Origin: Bradysia coprophila
Lineage: Eukaryota > Arthropoda > Insecta > Diptera > Sciaridae
Reading direction: 5' to 3'
Assembly (NCBI RefSeq): GCF_014529535.1
Contig: NW_023503493.1
Location: 5,116,001-5,180,000 of the forward strand
DNA: 64,000 bases
Shown here piece after piece: positions 1 to 12,004 of this stretch (positions within the stretch are counted from its first letter, which is position 1; every line of letters starts with the position of its first letter). Below the pieces are notes generated by a model, which did no database searches, was not told the DNA's origin, and saw only the letters and a program-made list of their open reading frames with translations. The position numbers and the translations under genes are program-made.

Positions 1-819
1 CTTTTGCATGGCGAATTTTTTTCTGCGATTTTTTTTTTCGTAAATTTAATGAGACTAGTACTGGGACTGCTAGGCATGATCTAAAAACAAAATAAAACCA
101 GTTTTTAGATTTTTTAAAAAGTATTAAGTTTCCGAAATCTGCTGAAATCTGTAAATTTTCCTCCTTCGGCGAACTTTGACAGACTCTAAAAAATCCATAA
201 ACGCCGCAAGCAGCACAAAAATACTTTAAACGCTTAGCTTGGACCCTCAGCTTTCAAACGATACCAAACACTTCACAACCGGATCAAAGGATGTATGACC
301 TGTGATGTGAGATATGTAGTTGGACCCAATTCCATGCAAATTTCGAAATATATGAGAGGTAAGTGGAAAAGCCGCAAAAATCATTTTTAAAGGGATATTG
401 ATTAGAAAACGGAAGTTGTCAAAAGCTGACACCCAAAATAATTAAAATCGTTTCCGTTTTCCCATATATTTCGAAATTTGCTTGAAATCGCGTCCAACCA
501 CATATCTCACATCGCAGGTCATACATCCTTCGATCCGGTTGTGAAGTGTTTGGTATCGTTTGAAAGCTGAGGGTCCCAGTTAAGCGTTTAAAGTATTTTT
601 GTGCTGTTTGAAACGTTTATGGATTTTTTAGGGTCTGTCAAAGTTCGCCGAAGGAGGAAAATTTACAGATTTTAGCAGATTTCGGAAACTTAATATTTTT
701 TTAAAAATCTAAAAACTGGTTTTATTTTGTTTTTAGATCATGCCTAGCAGTCCCAGTACTAGTCTCATTAAATTTACGAAAAAAAAATTCGCAGAAAAAA
801 ATTCGCCATGCAAAAGGGT
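1..819. repeat. Long foldback (inverted-repeat) element, left end cut by the window
   Basis: Positions 1-352 are repeated almost exactly in reverse complement at 462-817, with about 110 bp of spacer between them. The left tip (CTTTTGCATGGCGAA) pairs with the tip at 803-817. Because the element starts at base 1, its true left end and any target duplication lie outside the window. No transposase is present, so this is a non-autonomous foldback. The short open frame on the minus strand at 247-432 is only arm sequence. Confidence 0.85.
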
Positions 820-2110
820 TCAAATTTTCGATGAAAACTGAAACTAGTTACCACTGTTGCGGAACATCCAAAAACTTTTTCATCGTTAAAAGTTTGGAAA
901 CTGAATGTGCAACGATAATAGCGAAGAAAAAAAAATCTTTTTTGAATCAATTTTAAAAATTACTTAACTTTCACCTCAGTTTTAAAATATCATTTTTAAG
1001 AAAATTCGGAAAAACTGCGGGAAAATCGGAAAATTCGTGAAATTGAAAAAAAAATTGTTCGTTGAAGCTTCAAAGTGAGGTTGTGTTGCCTTCTCTGTGG
1101 ATGACGATTGACATTTTGAACAGCGTTGGAAGAAACCTATTGAACACAAACGAACAGTAGATTGTTGGTTCTTTTTTGGAACCTTTTAGTTCGCCAATTG
1201 TTAGGGCAATTCACGCCGTATGCTGCTGGGTAATTAATTAATTTGGATTCGGAAACAATTTTTTGATAAAATGAAACTCACTCACAACTGTGCTTTTTAG
1301 CAACACGCTTCGGTAACTGCTTCGACTCAAAGCCTTTGAGACATATCTAGCTTTCGGCTCATATATACAAAATGCAAACTCCGCACTTGTCGAAGTGAAT
1401 ATTGCTGGGCAACAATATTGTAGAGCATTATCTAAACATACGATGAAGAAACACCTAAATAAACATTAAAACGAATCGTTTTTGTTTTAGATTTTTACAA
1501 CTTTCATTTTATTAAAAATGTAATTATTTATTGTTTAACGATTAAAACAAAGTCAAATTAATTTGTTTCAATTGAATTGCAACACACTCCTCTCCGTTCT
1601 TCATTAATTTAATCAATTGCGGTCAATTTTTGTGTTTCCTTGTTTGTGTTTCGAAAGAGTTGTTGTCACATTCAAATTCTGGTTTTCCATTTTCCATTCT
1701 TTCTAAACTAAATTTATCATCTAAAACGAATTGAAATTAGATTTTTCTTCAATTTTCATTTGTTTTTCAAAAATTTATTCCCTTTGATGACTATCTACAC
1801 TAATGGTTAAATATTGAATTCAAGAAATTAAATGCCGCCAATTTTTCACCCAATTTCATTTTTCCAAATTTTAATTTTTTTCTTTTCTCTTCTCGGTTGA
1901 TATTTTCTCTTTCTCTCATTAATTACTCACAAAATTGATGATCCTATATTTTAGGTACTGATTTGCTTTAATACAAAAATGACTTAGTTTAACAGGAATG
2001 CTTTCCGTTTCTCCTCTCTTTTTACTGTTTTTTATTTTTAATAAAGTGCCAACCATTCGTGGGTGTTTCTAAGCCACTTCATTAAACATTTTTTTTTTTC
2101 AATTTTAAAT
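820..2110. other. AT-rich intergenic stretch without recognisable gene
   Basis: No credible coding sequence was found. A segment at about 1065-1135 (CTTCAAAGTGAGGTTG, then TTGACATTTTGAACAG) recurs at 15312-15364, so part of this stretch belongs to a dispersed repeat. The rest is homopolymer-rich AT sequence. Confidence 0.6.
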
Positions 2111-2116
2111 TAGGTA

Positions 2117-2927
2117 TAGCTCACTTCGCGGAACTGTCAACTTCTAAGACACTTGGGAACTCGTTCAGGAACTAAAAATTCGTTACCCAAAGTGAAGATT
2201 TTGACATATTTTAGAAAGAATATTATGAAAGAAGTGTCAAAATCCTCACCAGTGAAACTTAACGAAGAGTTTCTGAACGAGCTCTGGGGCACGTACAGCT
2301 ATTGTTTTTCGTTAGGTGAGAACTGTCACAGTTCACTATCCATCTCTATCAATGTCTGCAATATGGCTGGCCTTGTTAAAACTGTAAAAAATTAACTAGG
2401 GAATGTTAGAGTCCCTCTAGTAATGCCCGGTGAAGTTCACTGTGAAAATTTTGACAGGTCTACCCATATTAGTTCGTTCATGAACTAAAAATTCGTTACC
2501 CAAAGTGAAGATTTTGACATATTTTAGATGAAAGAAGTGTCAAAATCCTCACCAGTGAAACTTAACGAAGAGTTTCTGAACGAGCTCTTATATGGGTAGA
2601 CTTGTCAAAATACACTGGTTAAACTTAACGAAGAATTACTGTACGAGCTCTTAGCGAATAATAGATCATCTTCAAGGCTGTTTGAAATGCCATCCACGTT
2701 TAAAGAATCTCATACAAATAAATGAATGAACGAAACATTTGACGAAACTTAAGTGATGTTATGTCTAAAAGTTCCGTATCTTGAAGATGATCTGCTGCTG
2801 TACGTGCACTTGGTTCTTTAACAAGAAAATAAAACTTGACGAAAATTTTGTGCTTTTTCGTTAAGTTGGATTTTTCTTTTAAACATACCAAGTGTCACAG
2901 AACGAGAGAGTTCCGCGAAGTGACCTA
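2117..2927. mobile_element. Foldback element with TA target site (mariner-like MITE), internally repeated
   Basis: Ends TAGCTCACTTCGCGGAAC (2117 onward) and its near-perfect complement (ending 2927) are flanked by TA at 2115-2116 and 2928-2929. Inside are two direct copies of a segment of about 100-130 bp (2158-2285 and 2471-2587) plus a partial third (2596-2652). Each copy is itself an imperfect palindrome, pairing GAACTCGTTC with GAACGAGCTC. There is no transposase. The class is inferred from the TA flank only. Confidence 0.6.
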
Positions 2928-3815
2928 TAGGATCCTAATCAGTTCACAAGTTTTTATTAATTTTATTAAATTTTATCTACAAATTTTGAAGGACTTTCCT
3001 TTTGTTTCGGTTTTTTTTCTGTTGTTGCAATCAACTGTCAAAATTAACTTTGTTCGCAACGAATTTTTATAAATAATTTCATTCTTTTACTTCTCGTTTA
3101 TTTTGCCTAAGATTACAATTTCTCAGAATTTACTCTTTCTTCTTCTTCATCCTCTTTGTTTTTCATTTTTTTTTAAGTTAAATCTTTTCACAGGTCTGCA
3201 ATTTGTTCTTTTAAATTTAAATTTTCTTTTTTTTACAGTTTATATACTTGGAAGGATTTTCATATTTTTTTGAAATTTTTTATTTAAATAATTCTGAGAA
3301 GACAATGGACGACAATGATATGAATTGCCAGAGCCAACGCACTTCAAGCATGAGTGAACAGAACATAGTGGTCAGCTGCAGAAATTACTCTATTTTACAT
3401 GAAAATGTTTAAGGTTTACGTCCAGTTTCAGTACTCTATTTAAAGTACCACTCGTGCTCGAAGTGCGTTGCCATAGCGGATTTCTGTGTAGGACAGGTCG
3501 AACGGATGAATCAATTGTCGATTTTATAGTGGTCGCTTGGAACTAATGCCTTCCTTTCATTCTTGTAATTCAGTAGGGTCAGTGTACCAGTCTCCGGCCT
3601 ATTGTTAATTCATTGATAATTTTGATAGTTTGATGAGAATCTGTTACACAGATAGGTAACATGAAAGGTGAACAGAGCTTTTCGGTGATACCATTGCTGT
3701 GGTAATGTACTGAATGTACTGTCTTTCTATAATGAAAAGTTGGTTTGTCTCTCAGCCGAGACGAAAAGTGCTAGAGACTGTGAAAACTGGGCACATTGAG
3801 GAAAAGTTAGGACGA
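2928..3815. other. Non-coding stretch with one 140-bp hairpin
   Basis: No gene was seen. Positions 3335-3356 (CAACGCACTTCAAGC...) pair with 3449-3470 (...CGAAGTGCGTTG), forming a hairpin of about 136 nt with a 22-bp stem. The remainder is AT-rich and unassigned. Confidence 0.5.
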
Positions 3816-3884
3816 CAGAGAGATGCTAAGATAACGGCTGGGACGTCGAAACGGCGTCCCAGCCGTCATATTAGCATCTCTCTG
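3816..3884. mobile_element. 69-bp hAT-like miniature foldback with 8-bp target duplication
   Basis: The element begins CAGAGAGATGCTAAGATA and ends with its near-perfect complement. The 30-bp arms carry two mismatches and enclose a 9-nt loop (TCGAAACGG). The perfect 8-bp direct repeat TAGGACGA flanks it at 3808-3815 and 3885-3892. CAGAG ends with 8-bp duplications are the hallmark of the hAT superfamily. The element has almost no interior, so it is close to the minimum that a transposase could mobilise. Confidence 0.8.
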
Positions 3885-4140
3885 TAGGACGAACGTGCGA
3901 CATTTTTTTCACTTTCATGCGTTATTTGACGCGTGCAATTTCTTTGCTTGTTTACGTCGTGGATGCATTCTTTAAACGGAGAATTATCTGACGCGTGACA
4001 ATATTTTTGAGGCGCGAAACTATTTAAATATTTTGTCATTAAAGTAATCCGGAGTGGGCTACTCCACTGGTGAACGGTGAATAAATGCCAAGGAACGGTC
4101 CTACTCCGAAAAAGACGTGAAGACTTTTATGGACCCTAGT

Positions 4141-4711
4141 TTTTTAAGGCTCGGAACGGGTCGGGTTCGGTCAGACCGGAACCCGAACTTGATTTAACCC
4201 GAACCTGAAAAATTATTTCGGGTTCAACCCGAACTTGACCCGAACTTGAATTTTCGATTTCGGGTTTAACCCGAAGCTGACCTGAACCCGAAATTGTTCA
4301 ACCCGAATTTGACCTGAACCTGAATTTTCAATTTCGAGTTCGACCCGAACCTGAACTGAACCCGAAATTGTAAATTTAATCAGGTCGGGTTCGGGTAACC
4401 CGAAATTTTTGACTTTTTTTAGTGTAATAAACGCTCAAAATTTCGGGCTACCCGAACCCGACCTGATTAAATTTACAATTTCGGGTTCAGTTCAGGTTCG
4501 GGTCGAACTCGAAATTGAAAATTCAGGTTCAGGTAAAATTCGGGTTGAACAATTTCGGGTTCAGGTCAGGTTCGGGTTAAACCCGAAATCGAAAATTCAT
4601 GTTCGAGTCAAGTTCGGGTTGAACCCGAAATAATTTTTCAGGTTCGGGTCATGAATCCGGTTCAGGTCAACCTGAACTAAAACAGGTCAACCCGAACCCG
4701 TTCCGAGCCTT
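4141..4711. repeat. Foldback built from CGGGTTCGGGTT-type simple repeats
   Basis: The left tip AAGGCTCGGAACGGG pairs with the right tip CCCGTTCCGAGCCTT. Between the tips, both arms consist of near-tandem ACCCGAAC / GTTCGGGT words, so nearly the whole 570 bp can fold on itself. No clean target duplication was found because the flanks are T-rich. It resembles the other simple-sequence foldbacks in this window. The open frame at 4409-4633 merely reflects the repeat. Confidence 0.75.
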
Positions 4712-5218
4712 ATTTATATCGACGGAACGACGTCTCAAGAACATCTTTTTGATTAATTGCATGACATGTTCCACGATGTTCCACCAAAGAAAAGGGCATT
4801 TTCTGTTCAGATATTAAATATTGGCTCGTTGAAATGTTGCCTCGCTTAAAATTTAACTAAGACAAAAGTCCGAGGACTTCACAACGGTCATACGAATCAG
4901 GTCAGACTTTTCATTTAAAAAAAAATTATTCCGTTGCTGACGTTAAACCTTTAAGTCAAGAGGTACCAACTGTTATACCAATCATTCACAAAAATCACAA
5001 ACATTTGATCGACCGATTGTACACACAATTTCCACGAAAACGCCATACGGCAGACAACATTGTCGTACACTGCTTCGCACAAAACTAAGCCAAAAAGAAA
5101 AATTGTTTTTTTTTTGTCATTCGGCTATTATAACAGTTACATGCAACTGATTTTGAGATCAATAAATAAAACATTGAAATGTGACCACCAAACGGTCCAC
5201 CGGTCCCACATTCAATTG
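4712..5218. other. Downstream flank of Raf, no feature seen
   Basis: This stretch follows the Raf stop codon on the minus strand and probably contains its 3' UTR. No clear polyadenylation signal on the minus strand could be singled out, and no repeat structure was noticed. Confidence 0.4.
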
Positions 5219-8200
5219 CTAAATATTTCCGCCGCCATTGTAAAATTGAAAATTGTGAAAATTGACCGGCGTCTTGGGACTCGAGCACATGTACAGGAAA
5301 TCGTCACTTTGTAATTGAGTTTGCGTTAAATTTGGTTCACTGGCACTACGATGGATTTTCGGCAACGTGCGGAGCATATTCTCCAGCATATTCAATATCA
5401 ATCGGAACAGTGGCCGTTCATCCCGATTGAATTTGATGCAATCTTCGGCCAATCGTTTCAGTGCTTGCGGACAATCCGATCGCACCTTCGATATGTCGGG
5501 CCGAAGAAGTCCACGGCCGACCATGAACAGAATTTGATCCTTGTTGTTGATGTGATTGTAGGGCAGTTGTTCGCTGAGCAATTCGTACATGACGATACCG
5601 AATGCGTACACGTCCGATTGGAATGAGTACGGATTTTGCTCTTCCATTCGAATCACTTCGGGTGCCATCCACAGTATACTACCGGTCGGTTGATTCGCTG
5701 CCTTCTCGCCCGACCACCTTGCCTTCGCAGTGGCCAGACCGAAGTCGCCAATCTTTACAGTTAAATCCTGCAACGAATTGAAGGAAAAATTTAATTTTCC
5801 GACTAATCGACATGCACTGCACTCACCTCGTGTAGAAAAATATTATTTGTCTTCAAGTCTCGATGGATGATATTTTTTGCATGCAAATAGTCCATTCCCT
5901 GAGCCACCTGTCTGCCAATGTCGATCAGCGTGTTCAATTTGAATTTCGTTTCGTTCACATGGATATGCTTGTACAGACTGCTGCCCTCGCACCATTGAGT
6001 CACAATAGCCAGCGACGGTTTGCTCACACAGCCCATGAACAGCAGAATGTTACAGTGACGCGTCTTCTTCAGCATGGCAACTTCATTTTTGAATGCTTGC
6101 AATTGGGCGGGATTCGGCGTTTTAACGTTTAACGTTTTGACGGCCACGGGACCGTGCCAAAGTGCTTTGTACACCGTACCAAAGGAACCAGCACCGATTC
6201 GGGGACCGATTAAAATTTCGTCAGCTAATATTATCTGCAAGGAGAACGAGAGACGTTGAAGCTCTGTCATTTCATACACATTGCACAGCACCAATTCTTA
6301 CCCAATTCTCTTCCGTTGACTTTTGATCTCTAGGCGAGAGCAGATTCTTATTACTTTCATCAGCCGATTTGGCTCTTGGTCGCTTCGTGTGTCTAGTCAA
6401 TGTATTTGTTGGTGATGCCTGTGTTGACTGCGAATGTTCCGCAGATGATTGAACCTGTAAAATAATCAACGGTTCAATGATGGAATTTACAGCAAACGTG
6501 TCCGGCTGACGTACCAGTGCACCTTTCGGTATCCCAAGTCTTTGATCTCCGATTGGTTTGACATTATTTATATTCACGTTCGGCGCTGAATTCGACCGAT
6601 CGTGCGGGTTTAGTGATCTCGGATGTCTGCAAAATCCCAATTTTTTTTTGAATAAATTCTTTGGTTGGAGGACAATCGTCCAGTCTGCACTTACCGTGGA
6701 TAACCGTAACCACTGCCAGGATTCAATATACCAGCCGAACTCTCCGGATTGTGAGCCAACAACTGTTGGTAGTACCTATCCATGTTGATTTGATGGCACA
6801 GCGGCGGAACTTTATCGCCACACCGTTGATGAAACCGAAAATTGCACTGGTTGCAGTACAAACCAGTGAACAGTAATCGACGACAGCATTCACAAAACGC
6901 CAACGAAAAAAAGGTTTTCCTAATGAACTGGAATGGAAGCGTTCCGTTTTAGTTCAACCAATCCGCTGTAACTATTGATGCAATGACCGTCGCTTACCTG
7001 ATGTGAAATGTGTGTCATGATCCGAACTTTTTCCAGAACTTTAACGTAAACTTCTTCCGCCTGTATCAAGCTGATGTCCGTGTCCCAGGCAATGGGAACG
7101 TCATTGCCGAACACAGTCACCTCGCACATGTCGCAAGTTAGATTCCGTCGCTTTAATGCTTTCTGTAAAGCATCGCGTAAACGGAGTCCGGGTATGACCT
7201 GAACCGATGTGCGCTGTTGATATGGTAGATGAGCGCGAAGGAATATTTTCGGTTGTCGTGTTAACGTTCCATAGTTGCTGCCAGTCTGGAATTATTCAAA
7301 TGGCAGAAGGTTCGTTAGTAACGAATCACGACTCTGGCACTGAGAAATGATAGCTTCCTAGACGAGTCAATGCTCGAATTCGACTAAAGCTGGCGTTGTT
7401 GAAAAGGCGTTGTTTTCATGGGAAATAAATATTTGAAAGGAAGAAATTGACTCAACCTTCACAAACATACTGAACATCACTTGTACCGTCTACATTTTAA
7501 AACTGAAAAAATCTGCTTCGACTGGTGTCAAGGTGAAGAGGATAATTAGTTGAAAAGTAAATGCACTGGCTAAGGAAGAACGTGGTGCCCTTACTTATTC
7601 AATTTTTTGTCTTGGTAGAGATATAGAGACTGCTTCGGTTGGACCCATGTTACAATAACAGCGGTTTCCGCAGAGGGCGAACGAATACTAAAAGCCAGAC
7701 GTAACTCATTCACCTTGATAAAAAATCCATCTTAGAAAAACACATAATTTATTACTTAAGTCATAGGATCCAAGTGCAACACCAGTATTTGGTAGTGCCG
7801 GAAGGCAAGGTAAGTACTTTATAAGTTACACATATTCGTGTCATTTAGACCTCTCTCCCGCCTAGAATTGAAATCATTTTTCGCAATACAGTTAAAAGTG
7901 TTCCCACAATTAGAGGCAGAAATGGTGCTGGTGAACATGAAATTTGAAATGAAAAATTGGCGCACAGGTGCGAATCCAACCCACAATCTTCAACCTATTT
8001 AAAAACTTTGTTGTGCTCCACCACAGGGCACAGATAACCATATGACTGGGAAATTCAGCATAGCGACAAGAAGGATTCATTTAGCGAGTGTGAGTTTAAG
8101 TCCATTGTTTTGAATTCCCACAGGTCAAAAAGAGAAGACTTCCAGTGATTTCCTGAACATTTTCTGTGATTTTAGGAGGATTTTTTCCCTTTTTCCTGGA

Positions 8201-11200
8201 TTTTCAAGCTTTTCCTTCGATTTTTCGGATTTTCTCTTAAAGTCTCGAGGATTGTCTTGGATTTCCAAGGGTTTAATGATGAAAGGATTTTCTAGTTTTC
8301 AAAAATGTTCAAAGGATTTCTTTCTGTTGCCAGAGAATTTTCTAGTTTATCTAGACTCTCGGGTCAAAACAGCAAAGAAAGACAGTAAAATATCGCCCAA
8401 AACCACTTACAGTGGAGGTGTGACGCAAGTCCTGTTATCCACTTACAAAAGAACTGATATCGGTGTAGGTGACGCTTACAGATTCGACACGCAAAAAGGT
8501 ATACGTCGCGTCACAAATGGCAGCTGATGAGGAAAGTACGCGAAAGGCTTATCAACAAAAATCTTACCAGAAAAATTTTAGGAAGAAAATTATAATAAAA
8601 AAGTTTGCGTCACAAGGGGCAGATGTTGAGGAAGAAAAATTTTTAAAATTGTGAAATACATTCCTTTAAAAAATGGAATTCAAACGGAAGAAAGCCGAAT
8701 CATCTGCCCCTTGTGACGCAATATTTTTTATTATAATTTTCTTCCTAAAATTTTTCTGGTAAGATTTTTGTTGATAAGCCTTTCGCGTACTTTCCTCATC
8801 AGCTGCCATTTGTGACGCGACGTATACCTTTTTGCGTGTCGAATCTGTAAGCGTCACCTACACCGATATCAGTTCTTTTGTAAGTGGATAACAGGACTTG
8901 CGTCACACCTCCACTGTAAGTGGTTTTGGGCGATATCAGCTCTTTTGTAAGTTGTGATTTTTTATAATTTGGTCGCAGATAATAGACAATCAGTGCAGTT
9001 TGAACGAAAATATTCTTCTTACAAAACTGTATAACTTTCTCTTTGATCTGAATCTTCCAGCTTTCATTTGACGAAAATCGAAAATTTGACGAAAATAAAA
9101 AAATTGACGAAATTCGAAAAATTTGACGGAATTTGAAAATTTGACGAAAATCAAAACTTTGATAAAAATCGAAAATTTGACTAAAATCGAAAAATTGACG
9201 CGCTTAAAACGCTCATAGCTACCAAATAAGGGACTTTTTAGTGAAACCATGAAACACGTATCGACTAGAATCTAAAACTCTATAACTTTGTCTTTTACAC
9301 GAGGTTTCCATCTGCCGTATTTTCCGAGTTATGGCTGACATAGCTCGCACTTAAAACGCTCATAGCTCCCAAATAGACGACTTTTTAGGAAAACCATGAA
9401 ACACGTGTCGAATAAAATCTGAAACTCTATAAATTTGGCTTTTAAACGAACTTTCTATCTGCCATATTTTCCGAGTTATGGGTCATATAGCTCAATGGCT
9501 CAAAACGCTCATAGCTCCGAAATTATAAGCTTTTAAGAAAATTCCTTCAAATTAGTTTCTTAGAATTACGTCATTGACATACCCTGAAAATTTCAGCCAA
9601 ATTCACCGGTAAATTAAAAAGTTTCGCCGTAACAGAGTGACAAAGTAACAAAGGTTGGTAAAATTCATCAATTTCAAAATGTATGACAATGAATTTCTTC
9701 ATACAAATTTCTGCAAGTTTCCAAGTTTTGAAATTTAATATCTCGGCCAAATTTTAACCTTATGAGGCGTGTGATAGCTCGTTGAACTCGTATGGACGCC
9801 CAGATTACGAATAAAATACTTTGGGGGTAGTAGGAGCAAAGGGGAAAAAGTCAAAAAGTTCGTGTATATATGTTCCTCAGTCCTGCGGAAAATTTTTTTT
9901 GTCAAATTTTTCAGTGTGAACGGACTTGCGTCACGGCCCTTCACTAACGTAGGGCCATGATCAGCATTGCTTATTCGTCATAGAGCAAAAGCCCACATAC
10001 CTATCAGTAGCCCGTAAGGAAAACATTTGTTCCAAGGCTTTCATTGTCTACTAGACAATGACTAGCGCTAGAAACGAGTATTGCTCTATAGTGTAAATTT
10101 CAGCCGTCACACATCACAGAAAAAATGTTTTTAAAATGAAGGTATTGCAACCACTGCAGTGCCGCATTTAGCATATTCAGCGCCCTTGAACATGCAACTC
10201 TCTAAGCGGCCATATATCTCTACCGGCATAATTTTGGCTAGTTTTGTTATGGTAAAAATAGTCTTTTATCATATTCGAGTGTCTCATTTTTCCAGAGCCC
10301 TGGACCATGGTCCAATTAGTCTCTATGAAGATCCGGCACTGATTGCAGACAAATGCAGTTTAAAACAAATTTTCATTGACAGATCTGACCTTCGTGAATA
10401 CTGGCCATAATTTGCCACTAATCTAGATTCTTTACGATATACGACAGCCGAAATATATACTGGGGCAACCCTCGCTAAATCAGTGTCGCACGATAACAAA
10501 AATCGTAGAACAAATGCTCTTCGTATCTGGTAATGCAACACTTTAACATAGATTTGACGCAGTGACGTTATGATGCACTGATATGCATGTGGGCTCTCGG
10601 TCTATCATATTTAGTATGCAAAAAGAAACTTGGGATTACGTGGGCCGTGAGAGAAAATTATGAATAAATTGACATTGACATCTTGTTGACCCACAATGAT
10701 GTGTACAAAACCAGACACATCACAGTGTCAAACATAACGCTCTCTAAAACTACGACTAAGAAATTGCCAAACAGATCTGTGGTGTCTTTCAAAATATGTG
10801 TTCGAGTTCGGTGACATGCATGACCGTATTGAAAATTAAAATATTTTTTTTTTCCAAACTAAGGTCACCGCCACAAACCAATGACCATGGACAAGAAAAT
10901 AAAATCATCTCAAGTTTGCATCACTGGATGCAAACGGAGATGGAGTAGCATAATAACGAAGAAATAGACAAAAATGTTGCTGTCTATTTCGCTAAAATGA
11001 CCGAAATTTGCGTTAAAATGATATTTGGACAAGACCGACCAATTTTCTTCGTTTGGTCGTTTCGAGAGAAAATGATATTTTGTATTCAAGGATCGACACA
11101 TTCACTGCGCCGCAGATATTAATTTTGTTGATATGTCAAATTGCTTATAAAATTTTTTGACATACCGAAGAAAACCTTGAATTGTGGAAAAAATCAATTT

Positions 11201-11767
11201 TCACATATTTTCCAACCAGAACTCAATTTTTGCTCTCTCACTGTGCTGTCAATGTGAGGGTTGGTTGACGAAAAAAAAAAATTGTTGATTCACCGATCCC
11301 GATATTTTTCACTGCATTTCAATGTCATTTAGGCTCACACAGTCGTCCACTCACACAGAACAGGGAACACAAATTCCGACAAAAAAAATAATCAATTTTA
11401 CCTCTTCTTGATATTCCGTGTGATCAGGTGGTTCAATTTCATTTTGTTGCAATCGTTCCATCAGTTCATGCTCCTTAATTTCTAATTCATGTAATTTGGA
11501 TGTCAATTCCTGATACTCATTGATATACATTGACGGTGGATTTTGTAAATTCGCGAACTTTTCGTTTAAAGCATCAATATTTTCACGGCACAGACACATC
11601 ACTGATTGTATATTTTTCAATTCGTCGTGCATATTCTCGTCGATGTCGCCGTGATCCGTCGACGATGTCGATGATTTATCCGTATACATAAAGGATAATG
11701 TTGGTATTCGATTGTTGCCATTGATTTTGGTTTGATTGGTGGAATTCGTTTTTTCAAGAACTTCCAT
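5219..11767 (-). CDS. phl: Raf serine/threonine kinase (Drosophila pole hole / BRAF orthologue)
   Basis: This is the MAP-kinase-kinase kinase that links Ras-GTP to MEK. Seven exons with GT-AG borders are read: 11767-11402, 7285-6998, 6927-6695, 6626-6515, 6454-6302, 6234-5827 and 5767-5219. They sum to 2109 nt with matching phases, giving 702 aa. Domains in order are: the BRAF-specific region (about aa 46-107, with NPPSMY); the Ras-binding domain (about 123-205, with [11 protein letters not shown] AWDTDIS); the C1 zinc finger starting near aa 217 (C230, C232...FHQRC); the CR2 14-3-3 site RSNSAP (S309); and the kinase (GAGSFGTV loop, K417, HRDLKTNN with D510, DFG D528, APE). T533-A534 occupy the BRAF T599/V600 positions, with Ala also present in Drosophila. 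The C-terminal 14-3-3 site SASEPN (S663) and a tail ending GNI match the fly protein. The start is the first ATG of the BRS exon. The gene looks intact. Joining exon 1 to exon 2 rests on phase and homology. Confidence 0.95.
7925..8045 (-). repeat. Decayed tRNA-derived SINE-like fragment
   Basis: Read on the minus strand, it has GGTTGAAGATTGTGGGTTGG followed by CCAATTTTTCATTTCAAAT. This matches the 3' half of the tRNA-like head and the adjoining body of the units arrayed at 53.8-58.1 kb. It is a diverged single copy, showing that the arrayed sequence belongs to a dispersed family. Confidence 0.6.
8391..9960. mobile_element. Composite palindrome plus tail; possible Helentron-type non-autonomous element
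   Basis: Arms 8391-8625 and 8700-8935 are inverted copies, each containing GTGACGCAAGTCC-related and TGCGTCACAAGGGGCAGATG sequences. A minisatellite (about 9063-9200) and a unique tail follow. The tail ends with GGACTTGCGTCAC (9922-9934), the inverted copy of the left box, and then the hairpin GGCCC...GGGCC (9935-9956). The 12005-13136 element shares this order. Sub-terminal inverted boxes with a 3' hairpin are typical of Helentron-associated elements, but the ends are not proven. Confidence 0.5.
9063..9200. repeat. Minisatellite, about 17-bp unit (GACGAAAATCGAAAATTT-like)
   Basis: There are seven or eight imperfect tandem copies of a TTGACGAAAATCGAAAAT-type unit inside the composite element in Raf intron 1. 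Confidence 0.7.
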
Positions 11768-12004
11768 TGCACACTGGAGAGTGTGTGGCTCGTGTGATTA
11801 CTACAGCAGAGAAAAAAAAACCACTAGACTTTTATGATTCGCTTTTTTGCCGTTTCTTTTCAAAGACTTAACCTTGGCGTCCATATGCACTATGGTTGGA
11901 AAATCTAAGAAACCAGCTGGTGTGAAATTGGCGGAATAATTGAGCTCATTTTGAAATTGGATAAATTATGAAGAAGTTAGCCTGAAGATATTTTGACCGT
12001 AACT

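Larger units (their letters stand above)
7286..11401 (-). other. Raf intron 1, 4.1 kb, loaded with repeats
   Basis: The donor is at 11401/11402 (GAAGAG|GTAAAA) and the acceptor at 7285/7286 (TTCCAG|ACTGGC). All other Raf introns here are about 60-70 bp. This intron contains a SINE-like fragment, a 545-bp palindrome, a minisatellite and a composite element. Positions 9961-11340 show no recognisable repeat or gene. Confidence 0.75.

Noticed and set aside
4409..4633. A 74-residue frame with VQVRFGLNPKSK-type repeats
   Set aside because: It is a translation of the GGGTTCGGGTT foldback arms.
5351..6259. Plus-strand frames across the Raf kinase exons
   Set aside because: They are shadows of the minus-strand exons, whose splice sites, phase and domain match are decisive.
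8469..8857. Two identical 50-residue protein starts ([15 protein letters not shown]) on opposite strands
   Set aside because: They are the two arms of one palindrome, and the conserved frame is a by-product.
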